Source: Antarctobacter albus (GTDB lineage: Bacteria; Pseudomonadota; Alphaproteobacteria; Rhodobacterales; Rhodobacteraceae). Taken from it: 64,000 nucleotides of DNA. The notes beneath the pieces were generated by a model, which made no database searches, was not told where the DNA came from, and saw only the letters and a program-made list of their open reading frames with translations. Positions 8,589 to 17,343 of the stretch are shown piece by piece. Each line of letters starts with the position of its first letter. Position 1 is the first letter of the stretch. The DNA is taken from positions 1-64,000 of the forward strand of contig NZ_FMZI01000003.1 of the NCBI RefSeq assembly GCF_900101505.1. Direction: 5' to 3'. The translations under genes were made by a program, and so were the position numbers.

Positions 8589-9790
8589 TGCGGGCCTTTC
8601 TGGTGGTCATGGATTCAGTCGGCATCGGCGGTGCGCCGGATGCGGCCAGCTATTTCAACGACGGTGTGCCCGATACCGGCGCCGATACGTTGGGCCATAT
8701 CTTTGACGCCTGCGCGCGGGGCGCGGCAGAGGAAGGGCGCAGCGGGCCGCTGCACCTGCCCACCCTGGCCGGGCTTGGCCTGTACCAGGCCGCCGACCTG
8801 GCCTCTGGTGGCGCCCGCGCCGGGGATCAACCCGTGACCGGCCTATGGGGGGCGGCCACGGAAGTCTCGAAGGGCAAGGACACGCCCTCTGGCCACTGGG
8901 AATTGGCCGGCCTGCCGGTGCCCTGGGACTGGCACTATTTCCCCGACAGGGTGCCCGCCTTTCCGAAGGATCTGACCGACGAGGTCTGCCGCCTTGCCGG
9001 CACCGATGGTGTGCTGGCCAATTGCCACGGCTCCGGCACCGTCATGCTGGACCAGTTCGGCGAAGAGCACATCCGCACCGGCAAACCGATCTGCTACACC
9101 TCCGCCGACAGCGTTTTCCAGATCGCCGCGCATGAGGAGCACTTTGGCCTCGACCGGCTGCTGACGCTCTGTGCCGATCTGGCGCCGACCCTGCACGCGA
9201 TGAAGGTGGGCCGGGTGATCGCGCGGCCCTTTGTCGGTGAACCCGGCAATTTCACCCGCACCGGCAACCGGCATGACTATGCGATCAAGCCGCCGCAACC
9301 GATCCTGACCAACTGGGTGCAGGAGGCGGGCCGCCGGGTCTACGCGGTGGGCAAGATCGGTGACATCTTTTCCATGAGTGGCATCGACGAGGTCCGCAAG
9401 GGCGACGATGCCAGCCTGATGCGGCACCTGTCGGACCTGGTGGACGAGGCCGAGGAGGGTTCGCTCACATTTGCCAATTTCGTCGAGTTCGACAGCCTGT
9501 ACGGCCACAGGCGCAATGTCTCGGGCTATGCGCGGCACCTGGAATGGTTCGACGCGGAACTGGCCCGCCTGCTGCCGCGGCTGCGCGAGGGCGATCTGAT
9601 GCTGATCACCGCCGACCACGGCAACGACCCGACATGGACCGGCACGGATCACACCCGCGAACGGGTGCCGGTGCTGATCGGCGGTCGGGGCGACGGCAGC
9701 ATCGGGCAGGTTGGGTTTGCGGATGTGGCGGCCAGTATCGCCGCGCATCTGGATGTGCCGGCGCAAGGGCCGGGAAGGAGTTTCCTGTGA
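8588..9790 (+). CDS. deoB: Phosphopentomutase
   Basis: A 400-residue cytosolic, Mn-dependent alkaline-phosphatase-superfamily mutase that interconverts (deoxy)ribose-1-phosphate and -5-phosphate. Visible metal-site segments are VVMDSVGIGGAPDA at the N terminus, PDTGADTLGHI, and the C-terminal TADHGNDPTWTGTDHTRE. GKDTPSGHWE carries the conserved phosphorylated threonine region. It links DeoA and nucleoside phosphorolysis to central metabolism. Its start overlaps the deoA stop (TGATG) and its stop overlaps the GTG start of add (GTGA). Confidence 0.95.
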   Translation: MRAFLVVMDSVGIGGAPDAASYFNDGVPDTGADTLGHIFDACARGAAEEGRSGPLHLPTLAGLGLYQAADLASGGARAGDQPVTGLWGAATEVSKGKDTPSGHWELAGLPVPWDWHYFPDRVPAFPKDLTDEVCRLAGTDGVLANCHGSGTVMLDQFGEEHIRTGKPICYTSADSVFQIAAHEEHFGLDRLLTLCADLAPTLHAMKVGRVIARPFVGEPGNFTRTGNRHDYAIKPPQPILTNWVQEAGRRVYAVGKIGDIFSMSGIDEVRKGDDASLMRHLSDLVDEAEEGSLTFANFVEFDSLYGHRRNVSGYARHLEWFDAELARLLPRLREGDLMLITADHGNDPTWTGTDHTRERVPVLIGGRGDGSIGQVGFADVAASIAAHLDVPAQGPGRSFL

Positions 9791-10821
9791 AAGACGAAGA
9801 CGAGCGCCGCCCGATCACGGACGAGGAACAGCTGGACCGTATCGCGCGTCTGCCCAAGGTCGAACTGCACCTGCATTTCGAGGGCGGTGCGCCGCCTGCC
9901 TTCATCCGTGGGCTGGCCAAGCAGAAGAAGGTCGACATCGGCGGGATCTTCAACGAGGACGGATCATACGCCTACCGCGATTTCTGGCATTTCCTCGAGG
10001 TCTACGAGGCGGCGACCTCTGTCCTGAAAACGCCCGAGGATTTCGCCCGGCTCTGCACCGCCGTTTTGGAGGAAAGCGCGAAAAACGGCGTGGTCTATTC
10101 GGAAACCTTCCTCAGCCCGGATTTCTGCGGTGGCGGCGATCTCGGCGCCTGGCGCGAATACCTGCAGGCGATCCGCGAGGCGGCAGAGGCGGCGGAACGC
10201 GACATGGGCGTGACCCTGCGCGGCGTGGTCACCTGCATCCGCCATTTCGGCCCGGAAAAGGCCAAGCGCGCGGCGTTGTGTGCGGCGGAAACCGCGGGCG
10301 ACTGGCTGGTGGGCTTTGGCATGGCCGGGGACGAGAAACAGGGCAAGCAACGCGACTTTGCCTATAGTTTCGACATGGCGCGCGAAGCGGGGCTGCGGCT
10401 GACCAGCCATGCGGGCGAATGGAACGGCCCGCAGGAAGTGCGCGAGGCGGTCGAGGACCTGCGGGTCGAGCGTATCGGCCACGGCGTGCGCGCCGCACCC
10501 GACCTGGCGGTGGTCGACATGCTGGCCGAGCGGGGGATCACGCTGGAGGTCTGCCCGGGGTCCAACGTCTTCCTTGGGGTCTATCCCGCGCTCAAGGTGC
10601 ATCCCATCGACATGCTGCGCAAACGGGGCGTGAAAGTCACCGTTTCGACCGATGATCCGCCATTCTTCCATACCAGCATGCGGCAAGAGTACCTTGGCCT
10701 TGCGCGCGCCTTTGGTTGGGACGAAGAGATATTCGCAGAGATCAACCGCACCGCCCTTGATGCCGCATTCTGCGACGCGGCCACGAAAGAGGCGGTCCTG
10801 AAGAAACTGGAGCAGGCATGA
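9787..10821 (+). CDS. add: Adenosine deaminase
   Basis: A 344-residue cytosolic zinc amidohydrolase converting adenosine and deoxyadenosine to inosine and deoxyinosine. The [11 protein letters not shown] motif supplies the HxH zinc ligands, TSHAGE the third histidine and catalytic glutamate, RIGHGVR the catalytic histidine and STDDP the metal aspartate. The start is a GTG at 9787 overlapping the deoB stop by 4 nt (GTGA) and preceded by GGAAGGAG; no ATG fits in this frame before the HxH motif. Its stop overlaps upp (ATGA). Placement beside cdd-deoA-deoB extends the operon to purine nucleosides. Confidence 0.93.
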   Translation: MKDEDERRPITDEEQLDRIARLPKVELHLHFEGGAPPAFIRGLAKQKKVDIGGIFNEDGSYAYRDFWHFLEVYEAATSVLKTPEDFARLCTAVLEESAKNGVVYSETFLSPDFCGGGDLGAWREYLQAIREAAEAAERDMGVTLRGVVTCIRHFGPEKAKRAALCAAETAGDWLVGFGMAGDEKQGKQRDFAYSFDMAREAGLRLTSHAGEWNGPQEVREAVEDLRVERIGHGVRAAPDLAVVDMLAERGITLEVCPGSNVFLGVYPALKVHPIDMLRKRGVKVTVSTDDPPFFHTSMRQEYLGLARAFGWDEEIFAEINRTALDAAFCDAATKEAVLKKLEQA

Positions 10822-11450
10822 GCGAGACCCTTACGATCGTCAAACACCCGCTGGTTCAGCACAAGCTGACCCTGATGCGCGAAAAGGACACCTCGACCGC
10901 CAGCTTCCGGCGGCTGTTGCGGGAAATCAGCCTGCTTTTGGCCTATGAGATTACCCGGGATCTGCCCCTGTCGGAGCGACGCATCGAGACGCCCCTGTGC
11001 GAGATGGACGCGCCGGTGATCGAGGGCAAGAAACTGGCGCTGATCTCGATCCTGCGGGCGGGCAATGGCCTGCTGGACGGCATTCTGGAACTGGTCCCGG
11101 CGGCGCGGGTCGGCTTTGTCGGGCTCTACCGCGACGAGGAGACGCTGCAGCCGGTCCAATATTACAACAAGCTGCCAACGCAGATGAACTCTCGCCTCGC
11201 GATCGTGGTGGACCCGATGCTGGCCACCGGCAATTCCTCGGCCGCTGCCGTCGACCTGGTGAAACAGGCAGGCGCCACCGACATCCGCTTTCTCTGCCTG
11301 CTGGCGGCGCCCGAGGGCGTGCAGCGCATGGCAGAGGCGCATCCGGACGTGCCGGTCGTCACCGCCGCGCTGGACGAGCGGCTGAACGAAAAAGGCTATA
11401 TCGTGCCGGGCCTCGGTGACGCGGGCGACCGGATGTTCGGCACCAAATAA
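10818..11450 (+). CDS. upp: Uracil phosphoribosyltransferase
   Basis: A 210-residue cytosolic enzyme making UMP from uracil and PRPP. The PRPP-binding loop is [17 protein letters not shown] and the N terminus has the family pattern [18 protein letters not shown]. The C-terminal [17 protein letters not shown] matches the uracil-binding end. It recovers the base released by nucleoside cleavage, so it is a logical last gene of the cdd-deoA-deoB-add operon. Its ATG overlaps the add stop (ATGA). A weak 5-bp hairpin followed by TTTT lies at 11514-11532 and may end the transcript. Confidence 0.95.
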   Translation: MSETLTIVKHPLVQHKLTLMREKDTSTASFRRLLREISLLLAYEITRDLPLSERRIETPLCEMDAPVIEGKKLALISILRAGNGLLDGILELVPAARVGFVGLYRDEETLQPVQYYNKLPTQMNSRLAIVVDPMLATGNSSAAAVDLVKQAGATDIRFLCLLAAPEGVQRMAEAHPDVPVVTAALDERLNEKGYIVPGLGDAGDRMFGTK

Positions 11451-11513
11451 AGGCGCAGGCGGCAGGGCGGGCGCAACTCTTGGGACAGGCACCCGGCCAG
11501 CCATGAAAGACAC

Positions 11514-11532
11514 CGGGAAAACCTCCCGTTTT
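11514..11532 (+). terminator. Weak intrinsic terminator after upp
   Basis: A 5-bp stem (CGGGA, loop AAACC, TCCCG) is followed directly by TTTT, 64 bp after the upp stop. The stem is short, so termination may be partial. Confidence 0.4.
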
Positions 11533-11636
11533 CGGCAGGCCCTTCTGTGGACAACTCGGGCAGCCTAAGGTTTTCAAGGCTTTACAGGTCATGTTTTGAC
11601 GCGGTACTCTGCTGGGTATCATCTGTGGGGACAGAC

Positions 11637-12854
11637 ATGACCTTGAAAACGCTCTCTATTTTTGCGCTTGCCGTTTCCGGATTCGGAATTTTCTCTCTGC
11701 CAGCGGCGGCGCAAACCTCCGCCCGGGACGTCCCGGCCAACTTTCCGCCGGCCTCTTACACGGGGCGCCAGTTCGTCGATAACCGGGGCTGTGTCTATGT
11801 GCGCGCCGGCTATGACGGGGCGGTGACCTGGGTGCCGCGCGTCTCGCGCCAGCGTGAGCAGATCTGCGGCCAGACACCGACCTTCGGATCGCAAAAGGTG
11901 GCCGCGCCTGCCGCGCCGGCGCCCACCACGACCAAGCCGGTCCAGATCACGGCGACACCGCCTGCCGCTGCCCCGGCCCCGGTGCGCACGACGACCACGG
12001 CCCCCGCCGCCAAGCCGCGCGCCACCGTCCGCGCCGCCAAGCCGATGGCGGCACAACAGCCGCGCGTCGTCCGCCGCGTGCCCAAAGCCGCCGCACCGGT
12101 TGCAAAGGCCCCCGCGCCCCAGGCCGCACCGGGCGAATATGCATGCGTCAACGGCGAGACCTTCCGCGTCGTGAACGGGATGAAGCTGCGCGCCAGCTGC
12201 GGCCCGCAGACGGCGCCCCATGCCACCATCATCCGCCGTGGCGAGGCGCCCGCGCCGGGCAAGAACGTCTACTACAACAAGAACAGCTGGGACGGCAGCA
12301 GCCTGAGCCTGCCGCCGGAAACGCGCATCGTGCCCAAACATGTCCTCGAGGAGCAGGACACCCAGGTCGCGCATGTCCCGACGGGCTATCGCCCCGCCTG
12401 GAGTGATGACCGGCTGAACCCCTACCGCGCCTGGCAGACCGTCAAGGGCCATCAGGACACTCAGAAGGTCTGGACCAACACCGTTCCGCGCAAGCTGGTC
12501 GTCCAGGCCCGCCGCCACGAGGTCAAGCCGCCGGTCATCGCTGGCCGGGCCAAGTCGCCGCTGCCGCTGACCGCCATCGTCGCCTCCAGCGGCAAGGCGC
12601 CCAAGTCGACTGGGGAACCGGAGGTCAAGGTGGGCCGCTGGATCGAGGTCGGGGCCTTTACCACGTCGGACAAGGCCCGGTATGCGGCGCATCGGCTGCA
12701 ATCCTCGGGTCTCAGCGTGCGCATGGCGAATGTCAGCCGCAACGGGCAGGACCTGTCGTTGCTGCGGGTTGGGCCTTATGCCTCTTTCGATGAACTGAAG
12801 ATGGCGCTGCGCCGGGTCCACGGCACCGGGTATACTCAGGCCTACATCCGCTGA
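11637..12854 (+). CDS. SPOR-domain protein with signal peptide
   Basis: A 405-residue exported protein. Residues 1-25 are a Sec signal peptide (FALAVSGFGIFSLPAAAQ). A Cys-containing segment (NRGCVYVRAGYDGAVTWVPR) is followed by a long Ala/Pro-rich linker (about 85-165), a second small segment with EYACVNGETFRVVNGMKLR, and a C-terminal SPOR domain (about 330-405) with GRWIEVGAFTTSDKA and LRVGPYASFDELK. SPOR domains bind denuded glycan strands at the division septum, so a periplasmic role at the cell wall is likely. The ATG at 11637 starts the signal peptide; the frame is open further upstream but without homology. Confidence 0.85.
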   Translation: MTLKTLSIFALAVSGFGIFSLPAAAQTSARDVPANFPPASYTGRQFVDNRGCVYVRAGYDGAVTWVPRVSRQREQICGQTPTFGSQKVAAPAAPAPTTTKPVQITATPPAAAPAPVRTTTTAPAAKPRATVRAAKPMAAQQPRVVRRVPKAAAPVAKAPAPQAAPGEYACVNGETFRVVNGMKLRASCGPQTAPHATIIRRGEAPAPGKNVYYNKNSWDGSSLSLPPETRIVPKHVLEEQDTQVAHVPTGYRPAWSDDRLNPYRAWQTVKGHQDTQKVWTNTVPRKLVVQARRHEVKPPVIAGRAKSPLPLTAIVASSGKAPKSTGEPEVKVGRWIEVGAFTTSDKARYAAHRLQSSGLSVRMANVSRNGQDLSLLRVGPYASFDELKMALRRVHGTGYTQAYIR

Positions 12855-12878
12855 ACGCGATCCATCGCGATCCTTCGA

Positions 12879-12909
12879 CGCCCGCGTGCCATCGGCAGGC
12901 GGGCGTTTT
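12879..12909 (+). terminator. Intrinsic terminator after SPOR gene
   Basis: CGCCCGC-G-TGCC pairs with GGCA-G-GCGGGCG around loop ATC, followed by TTTT. It lies 25 bp after the stop codon of the SPOR gene. Confidence 0.8.
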
Positions 12910-12933
12910 CCATTGGGTCGCCTTGTCAGGCTC

Positions 12934-13950
12934 TCAGGCGCCGCAGATCCCCTGCAGGCGCACCCAGTCCGCATCGCTCAGCACCTGCCGGCTGCCGTCG
13001 CCGGCGCGGGGGTCCGCCTCGATCAGCGCAAGCGTCCGCTCTCCGGTGATGTCCAGCGCATAGGCAAAGGGCGTGCTGCGGATCTCGGCGTGGTCAAAGG
13101 CGGCGATCAGGGGATCGACGGGCGGCAAGGCAGGCGTTTCGGCCATGAGGTATTCGGCATAGGACGACAGTGCGCCATCGGGCAGGGCGCCCGTCGTCAA
13201 GAGCCGCAGGCTGGCCACCAGTCCCGCGTGATCCAGCAGCGCGGCCAGCGGATCGGTTTCCGAGGCCCGCACGGCCTCGGCCAGCACAAAGCCCGCCGCG
13301 ACGTCGGGATCCTCGAAATCCTCGACGACCCCGTGGTTCAGCAGGACGATCCCGCCGGGCAGATGCGCGCTGACCCGCGCGCCGCCGGGCAGGATCACGA
13401 TCCGCCCGCGGGTGAGCAGGCGGTTGGCCAGGCGGTCCAGCGGTTGCTGCGCATCCCGCGTGGCGCAGGGTTTGCCCGCGACCCTCTCGATATGCTGCAA
13501 GAGGTTGTTGCCGATCTCGACCCGCTTGACCGGCGGCACCACGGTTACCGCGTAGCGTTCCAGCGCATCCGGCACCCAGAAGATGGCCGCCGCCGCGATC
13601 GCGGCGAGGGTGCCGCCCGTCAGCAGGAACCGCAGCTTGCCGGGGCGCGGACGGCGCCGGTCGATGGCACGTAACAGCCGGTCGATCCCGTTGATCATCT
13701 CGCTCTCGGAGCCGTCCAGTTCCAGCGTTTCCTCGGGCGCGTTGTCGGGATGGTAGATGGCCGGAATATCCTTGCCGTTGGCCCGGTTGACCGCCCCCAG
13801 GGACCAATGGGCCAGCGCGGTGCCGTTGATGTCCGAAAGCGTCAGGGTCGCCTCGCCCAGAGACACGATCACCTCGCGTCGCTGCTCGTCCGGCGACGGA
13901 CGCCAGAGGCCGGTCGCTTCGAGACGGGAAAACTGTTTCAGGGCGGTCAT
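12934..13950 (-). CDS. Single-pass membrane protein with degenerate M48-peptidase-like domain
   Basis: A 338-residue protein with a basic N-terminal cytosolic part, one transmembrane helix (about 107-127, LRFLLTGGTLAAIAAAAIFW) and a C-terminal domain. Residues 198-230 (LPGGIVLLNHGVVEDFEDPD and on through FVLAEAVRA) follow the layout of M48 zinc peptidases, where a similar strand and helix precede VLAHExxH. Here the zinc motif position reads EAVRA, so both histidines and the glutamate are missing. It is therefore probably a non-catalytic relative, if the similarity is real. The ATG at 13950 (MTALKQFS) is favoured over one at 13989, which would add a low-complexity basic tail. Function unknown. 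Confidence 0.65.
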   Translation of the reverse strand: MTALKQFSRLEATGLWRPSPDEQRREVIVSLGEATLTLSDINGTALAHWSLGAVNRANGKDIPAIYHPDNAPEETLELDGSESEMINGIDRLLRAIDRRRPRPGKLRFLLTGGTLAAIAAAAIFWVPDALERYAVTVVPPVKRVEIGNNLLQHIERVAGKPCATRDAQQPLDRLANRLLTRGRIVILPGGARVSAHLPGGIVLLNHGVVEDFEDPDVAAGFVLAEAVRASETDPLAALLDHAGLVASLRLLTTGALPDGALSSYAEYLMAETPALPPVDPLIAAFDHAEIRSTPFAYALDITGERTLALIEADPRAGDGSRQVLSDADWVRLQGICGA

Positions 13951-14034
13951 CGGGGCCTGCTCTGCCTCGCGTTTTCGCGACGCTAGCACGGGGCGCGGGG
14001 CTGGGCAATCTGGCCCGCGTAGCGGACGGGACGA

Positions 14035-14325
14035 TCAGCTAACGATGGAGACGCTGTAGGTGCTGAAGGCCCGGTCCCGCACCGGGATCAACTGCTGGTA
14101 CTCGTCGCTGTCGAACAGGGCGTGGACCGCCGCGATGTCGGGGTATTCGACCACCATGATCGCCTCGGCGGGCTTTTCGCCCACCACCACATCGCCCACC
14201 GGGAAATGCTGCGATAGCTTGCCGCCCACCTTTTCCAGCAGCGGCAAGGCCGTCGCCATGTAGGTCTGGTAGGCGTCCATCTGCTCCGGGTCGGGCGTCA
14301 GGCAGGCAATGACGTAAACACTCAT
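14035..14325 (-). CDS. DUF1330 family protein
   Basis: A 96-residue protein with the DUF1330 ferredoxin-like fold pattern: an N-terminal strand YVIACLTPDPEQMDAYQTYM, then GGKLSQHFPVGDVVVGEKPA, then the family block IMVVEYPDIAAVHALFDSDE followed by YQQLIPVRDRA. Function of the family is unknown; related dimeric alpha/beta barrels act as small monooxygenases or stress proteins. The ATG at 14325 has GGGGGA upstream. It lies downstream of, and on the same strand as, the acyl-CoA synthetase gene, with a 115-bp AT-richer gap that may hold its own promoter. Confidence 0.85.
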   Translation of the reverse strand: MSVYVIACLTPDPEQMDAYQTYMATALPLLEKVGGKLSQHFPVGDVVVGEKPAEAIMVVEYPDIAAVHALFDSDEYQQLIPVRDRAFSTYSVSIVS

Positions 14326-14440
14326 CTATCCCCCCAAGGGTCGGCAAAGGCAATTGTATCTGAGGACACAACATGCCCTGGCCGATGGGAAGATAATATT
14401 TCGCTATAGCATTTGAGGGCGTGACAAAGATGATGCCAGG

Positions 14441-16069
14441 TCACCCCAACGATTTGGCCGCCTCGCGCAGGGCGAATTTCTGGATCTTGCCGGTCGAGGT
14501 CTTGGGCAGCTCCTGGAAGACCACGGCCTTGGGCGTCTTGAACCCTGCCAGCCGCTCGCGGGCATAGGCGACCAGGTCGGCCTCGGTGACGTCGTGCCCG
14601 TCTTTCAGCTCGACGAAGGCGCAGGGCACCTCGCCCCATTTCTCGTCCGGCTTGGCGACCACGGCGCACAGCAGCACCGCGTCATGGCCCATAAGGACGC
14701 CCTCGACCTCGACAGACGAGATGTTCTCGCCGCCCGAGATGATGATGTCCTTGGCCCGGTCGGCGATCTGCAAGTAGTTGTCCGGGTGCATCACGGCGAT
14801 GTCGCCGGAATGGAAATAGCCGCCGGCAAAGCTTTCCGACGTTGCCTTGGGGTTCTTGTAATACCCTTTCATCACGCCGTTGCCGCGGAACTTGATCTCA
14901 CCCTTGGTTTCGCCGTCCCGGGTGACGTCCGTCCCGGCCTCGTCATGGACGGTGATGTCCTCCATGAAGGGCATGGCGACCCCCTGGCGGGCCTTTATGG
15001 CTGCGCGTTCGTCGCCCCTTGTCGGCTCCCACTCGGCTTTCCAGGTGCATTCCGTGGCCGGACCGTAGGTTTCGGTCAGCCCGTAGACCTGCGTCACGTT
15101 GAACCCCATCGGCTCGATCTTGGCCAGGGTGGCGGGGGCGGGCGGGGCGCCGGCGGTAAAGACCTCGACCACATGGTCGAATTCGCGCCGCTCGGACTCG
15201 GGCGCGTTGATGAGCGTGTTCAGGACGATCGGCGCACCGCCGAAATGGGTCGCGCCCTCGTCCGCGATGGCGTCATAGATCGCCTTGGCGCGGATCTCGC
15301 GGCAGCAGACGATGGTGCCGCCCAGCGCGGGCATCATCCAGGTGTGGCACCAGCCGTTGCAATGGAAAAGCGGCACGATGGTCAGGTAAACCGGGTGCAG
15401 CACCATGCGCCAGGACAGGATCTGCCCCATCGCGTTCAGGTAGGCGCCGCGGTGGTGATAGACCACGCCCTTGGGCCGCCCGGTGGTGCCCGAGGTATAG
15501 TTGAGCGCGATGCTCTCCCATTCGTCCTCCGGCATGATCCAGTCGAACTCGGGGTCACCGGTTTCAAGGAAGGCCTCGTAGTCGGTGTAATGGCCGTGGC
15601 CATGCACGCCGGCGTGGTCGTCGGCGACCTCGACGATCATGGGCGGCTCACCTTCCATGATCTCGGTCGCCTCGGCCAGGATGGGGAGGAACTGGGGATC
15701 ACACAGCACGACCTTGGCGCCGCCGTGGTCGAGGATATAGGCCACGGTGGTCACGTCCAGCCGGGTGTTGATCGCGTTCAGGATGGCGCCACAGGCGGGC
15801 ACGCCGAAATGCGCCTCGGCCTGGGCGGGGATGTTGGGCAGCATGGTCGCCACCACGTCGCCGGGGCGGACGCCGGATTGCGCCAGGGCAGAGGCCAGCC
15901 GCGTGACGCGGTTGATGTACTGGGCATAGGTCTTGCGGTGCGGGCCGTAGACCACGGCCAGGTGATCCGGCCAGATCGTGCCCGCGCGACGCAGAAAGCT
16001 CAGCGGGGTCAGCGGAACGAAATTCGCCGTGTTTTTGCCCAGTCCGGTTTCGTCAGCAAGCCAGCCCAT
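14441..16069 (-). CDS. Acyl-CoA synthetase (AMP-forming), medium/long-chain type
   Basis: A 542-residue ANL-superfamily ligase. The P-loop NYTSGTTGRPKGVVYHH, the adenylate-binding YGLTETYGPATECTW and the C-terminal catalytic KTSTGKIQKF are intact. The N terminus NTANFVPLTPLSFLRRAG matches the group of bacterial and plant acyl-activating enzymes annotated as fatty-acyl-CoA or short-branched-acid ligases. The exact substrate cannot be read from the sequence; roseobacter ligases of this group include enzymes for methylthio-propionate, but I see no specific proof. The ATG at 16069 has a strong CGGAGGATCTC site. A tandem 11-bp direct repeat lies 34 bp upstream. Confidence 0.85.
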   Translation of the reverse strand: MGWLADETGLGKNTANFVPLTPLSFLRRAGTIWPDHLAVVYGPHRKTYAQYINRVTRLASALAQSGVRPGDVVATMLPNIPAQAEAHFGVPACGAILNAINTRLDVTTVAYILDHGGAKVVLCDPQFLPILAEATEIMEGEPPMIVEVADDHAGVHGHGHYTDYEAFLETGDPEFDWIMPEDEWESIALNYTSGTTGRPKGVVYHHRGAYLNAMGQILSWRMVLHPVYLTIVPLFHCNGWCHTWMMPALGGTIVCCREIRAKAIYDAIADEGATHFGGAPIVLNTLINAPESERREFDHVVEVFTAGAPPAPATLAKIEPMGFNVTQVYGLTETYGPATECTWKAEWEPTRGDERAAIKARQGVAMPFMEDITVHDEAGTDVTRDGETKGEIKFRGNGVMKGYYKNPKATSESFAGGYFHSGDIAVMHPDNYLQIADRAKDIIISGGENISSVEVEGVLMGHDAVLLCAVVAKPDEKWGEVPCAFVELKDGHDVTEADLVAYARERLAGFKTPKAVVFQELPKTSTGKIQKFALREAAKSLG

Positions 16070-16102
16070 GAGATCCTCCGTTGCCAGGTTTCGGGCGGAC
16101 TA

Positions 16103-16127
16103 TGCGCAAGAAAGTTGCGCAAGAAAA
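16103..16127. promoter_or_regulatory. Tandem direct repeat upstream of acyl-CoA synthetase gene
   Basis: TGCGCAAGAAA occurs at 16103-16113 and again at 16116-16126, a 13-bp period. The second copy includes the palindrome TTGCGCAA (16115-16122). The repeat lies 34-58 bp upstream of the minus-strand acyl-CoA synthetase start, a position suited to an operator or activator site. No regulator is identified. Confidence 0.45.
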
Positions 16128-16222
16128 GCCCCGTTCGGAGGAGCATTTCGCCACGGTGATCGTACGGAGGGTGCCGCGCTATCGCCTTTCCTCCGGATCG
16201 GGTCCTAGTCTAACCTGACGCA

Positions 16223-16876
16223 ATGATCCTGTCGCCCGGTCGCCGGTACATCTTTGTCCATATTCCCAAGACCGGCGGCACCTCGATGGCGCTGGCGCTG
16301 GAGGCGCGCGCGCATCGGGACGACATCCTCATCGGAGACACGCCCAAGGCGCGGCGGCGGCGGCCCCGGGCCAAGGCATTGGCGGAACGCGCGCAGGGGC
16401 GGATCTGGAAACATTCGACCCTTGCGGATCTCGACGGTGCGCTGACCGCCGAGGAGATCGCGGGGATGTTCTGTTTCTGCCTCGTCCGCAACCCCTGGGA
16501 CCGGGTGGTCAGCTATTATCACTGGCTGCGCGAACAGGCGTTCGACCATCCCGCCGTGACCCTGGCCAAGGCGCATGATTTCGCGGGTTTCCTGCGCCAG
16601 GGGCATACGCAGGCCACGCTGCGCGCCTGGCCCTACGCAAGGTACATGCGCGACGCCCGGGGGCGCGAACACGGGCATTTCCTGCGCCTGGAACAGCTCG
16701 AAGCGGACATGGCGCCGCTGGTCGCGCATCTTGGGTTCCGGCCCGAGGTGCCGCACGAGAACCGCTCGGACCGACGAACGGACCATGCCGGGTACTACGA
16801 CGCCGAAACCCGCGCCATCGTGGCCGAGGTCTGTGCCGAGGACATCGCGCGCTTTGGCTATCGCTTTGGCGCGTAG
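16223..16876 (+). CDS. Sulfotransferase family protein
   Basis: A 217-residue protein with both PAPS-binding elements of the carbohydrate/lipid sulfotransferase fold: the 5-prime-phosphosulfate loop FVHIPKTGGTSMALALE near residue 11 and the 3-prime-phosphate element CLVRNPWDRVVSYYHWLRE near residue 91. It probably transfers sulfate from PAPS to a hydroxyl, but the acceptor is unknown. No signal peptide or membrane segment is seen. The ribosome-binding site before the ATG at 16223 is weak. It stands alone, divergent from the acyl-CoA synthetase and convergent with a small SH3 protein gene. Confidence 0.85.
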   Translation: MILSPGRRYIFVHIPKTGGTSMALALEARAHRDDILIGDTPKARRRRPRAKALAERAQGRIWKHSTLADLDGALTAEEIAGMFCFCLVRNPWDRVVSYYHWLREQAFDHPAVTLAKAHDFAGFLRQGHTQATLRAWPYARYMRDARGREHGHFLRLEQLEADMAPLVAHLGFRPEVPHENRSDRRTDHAGYYDAETRAIVAEVCAEDIARFGYRFGA

Positions 16877-16894
16877 GACTGACCCGTCCCGCGA

Positions 16895-17239
16895 TCAGGG
16901 GCAGACGCCGCCGATGTTGAGATACTGGCCATAGACCCAGCCGTTCGGGTTGGCCGCGCCCCAGAGCGGATTCAGGCAACGGCCCGACATGCATTGCACC
17001 TGATACCAACTGCCCGATCGGTTCCAGACCGCGATTTCATCGCCCAGGTACAACTCGCCGATCTGTTGGTAGCGCGAGCCGGGGCCGGTGCGCACCGCCA
17101 GGAACCCGTTTCCGGTGGCGTGGTTGTATTGGCTGATCGGGCGCAGGCCGACGACCCATCCGGTGCAATCCCCGGCCCGGGCCTGCGGGGCGACGGTGGC
17201 CAGCAGGGCTGCGGCGGTTAGGGCCAGTAAACGTGTCAT
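16895..17239 (-). CDS. Small secreted SH3-domain protein
   Basis: A 114-residue protein: a Sec signal peptide (1-23, LLALTAAALLATVAPQARAG) followed by one bacterial SH3 domain. The core VRTGPGSRYQQIGELYLGDE and the segment WYQVQCMSGRCLNP carry paired cysteines likely to form disulfides. The domain closely resembles the last SH3 domain of the protease encoded at 50931-52823 (shared YLGD, CxSGxCxNP and GW-x-YL features), so the two are paralogous modules. SH3b domains often bind peptidoglycan. The ATG at 17239 follows a GACAGGAG site. Confidence 0.85.
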   Translation of the reverse strand: MTRLLALTAAALLATVAPQARAGDCTGWVVGLRPISQYNHATGNGFLAVRTGPGSRYQQIGELYLGDEIAVWNRSGSWYQVQCMSGRCLNPLWGAANPNGWVYGQYLNIGGVCP

Positions 17240-17343
17240 GTCATGAACTCCTGTCGCAAGGGGGCGCCGGGGGCGGCGCATGTAAAGTCATGCACCGATT
17301 CCGGGACACGTCCTTGACCTGCGTCAGAGAGCCGGGGCACGCC

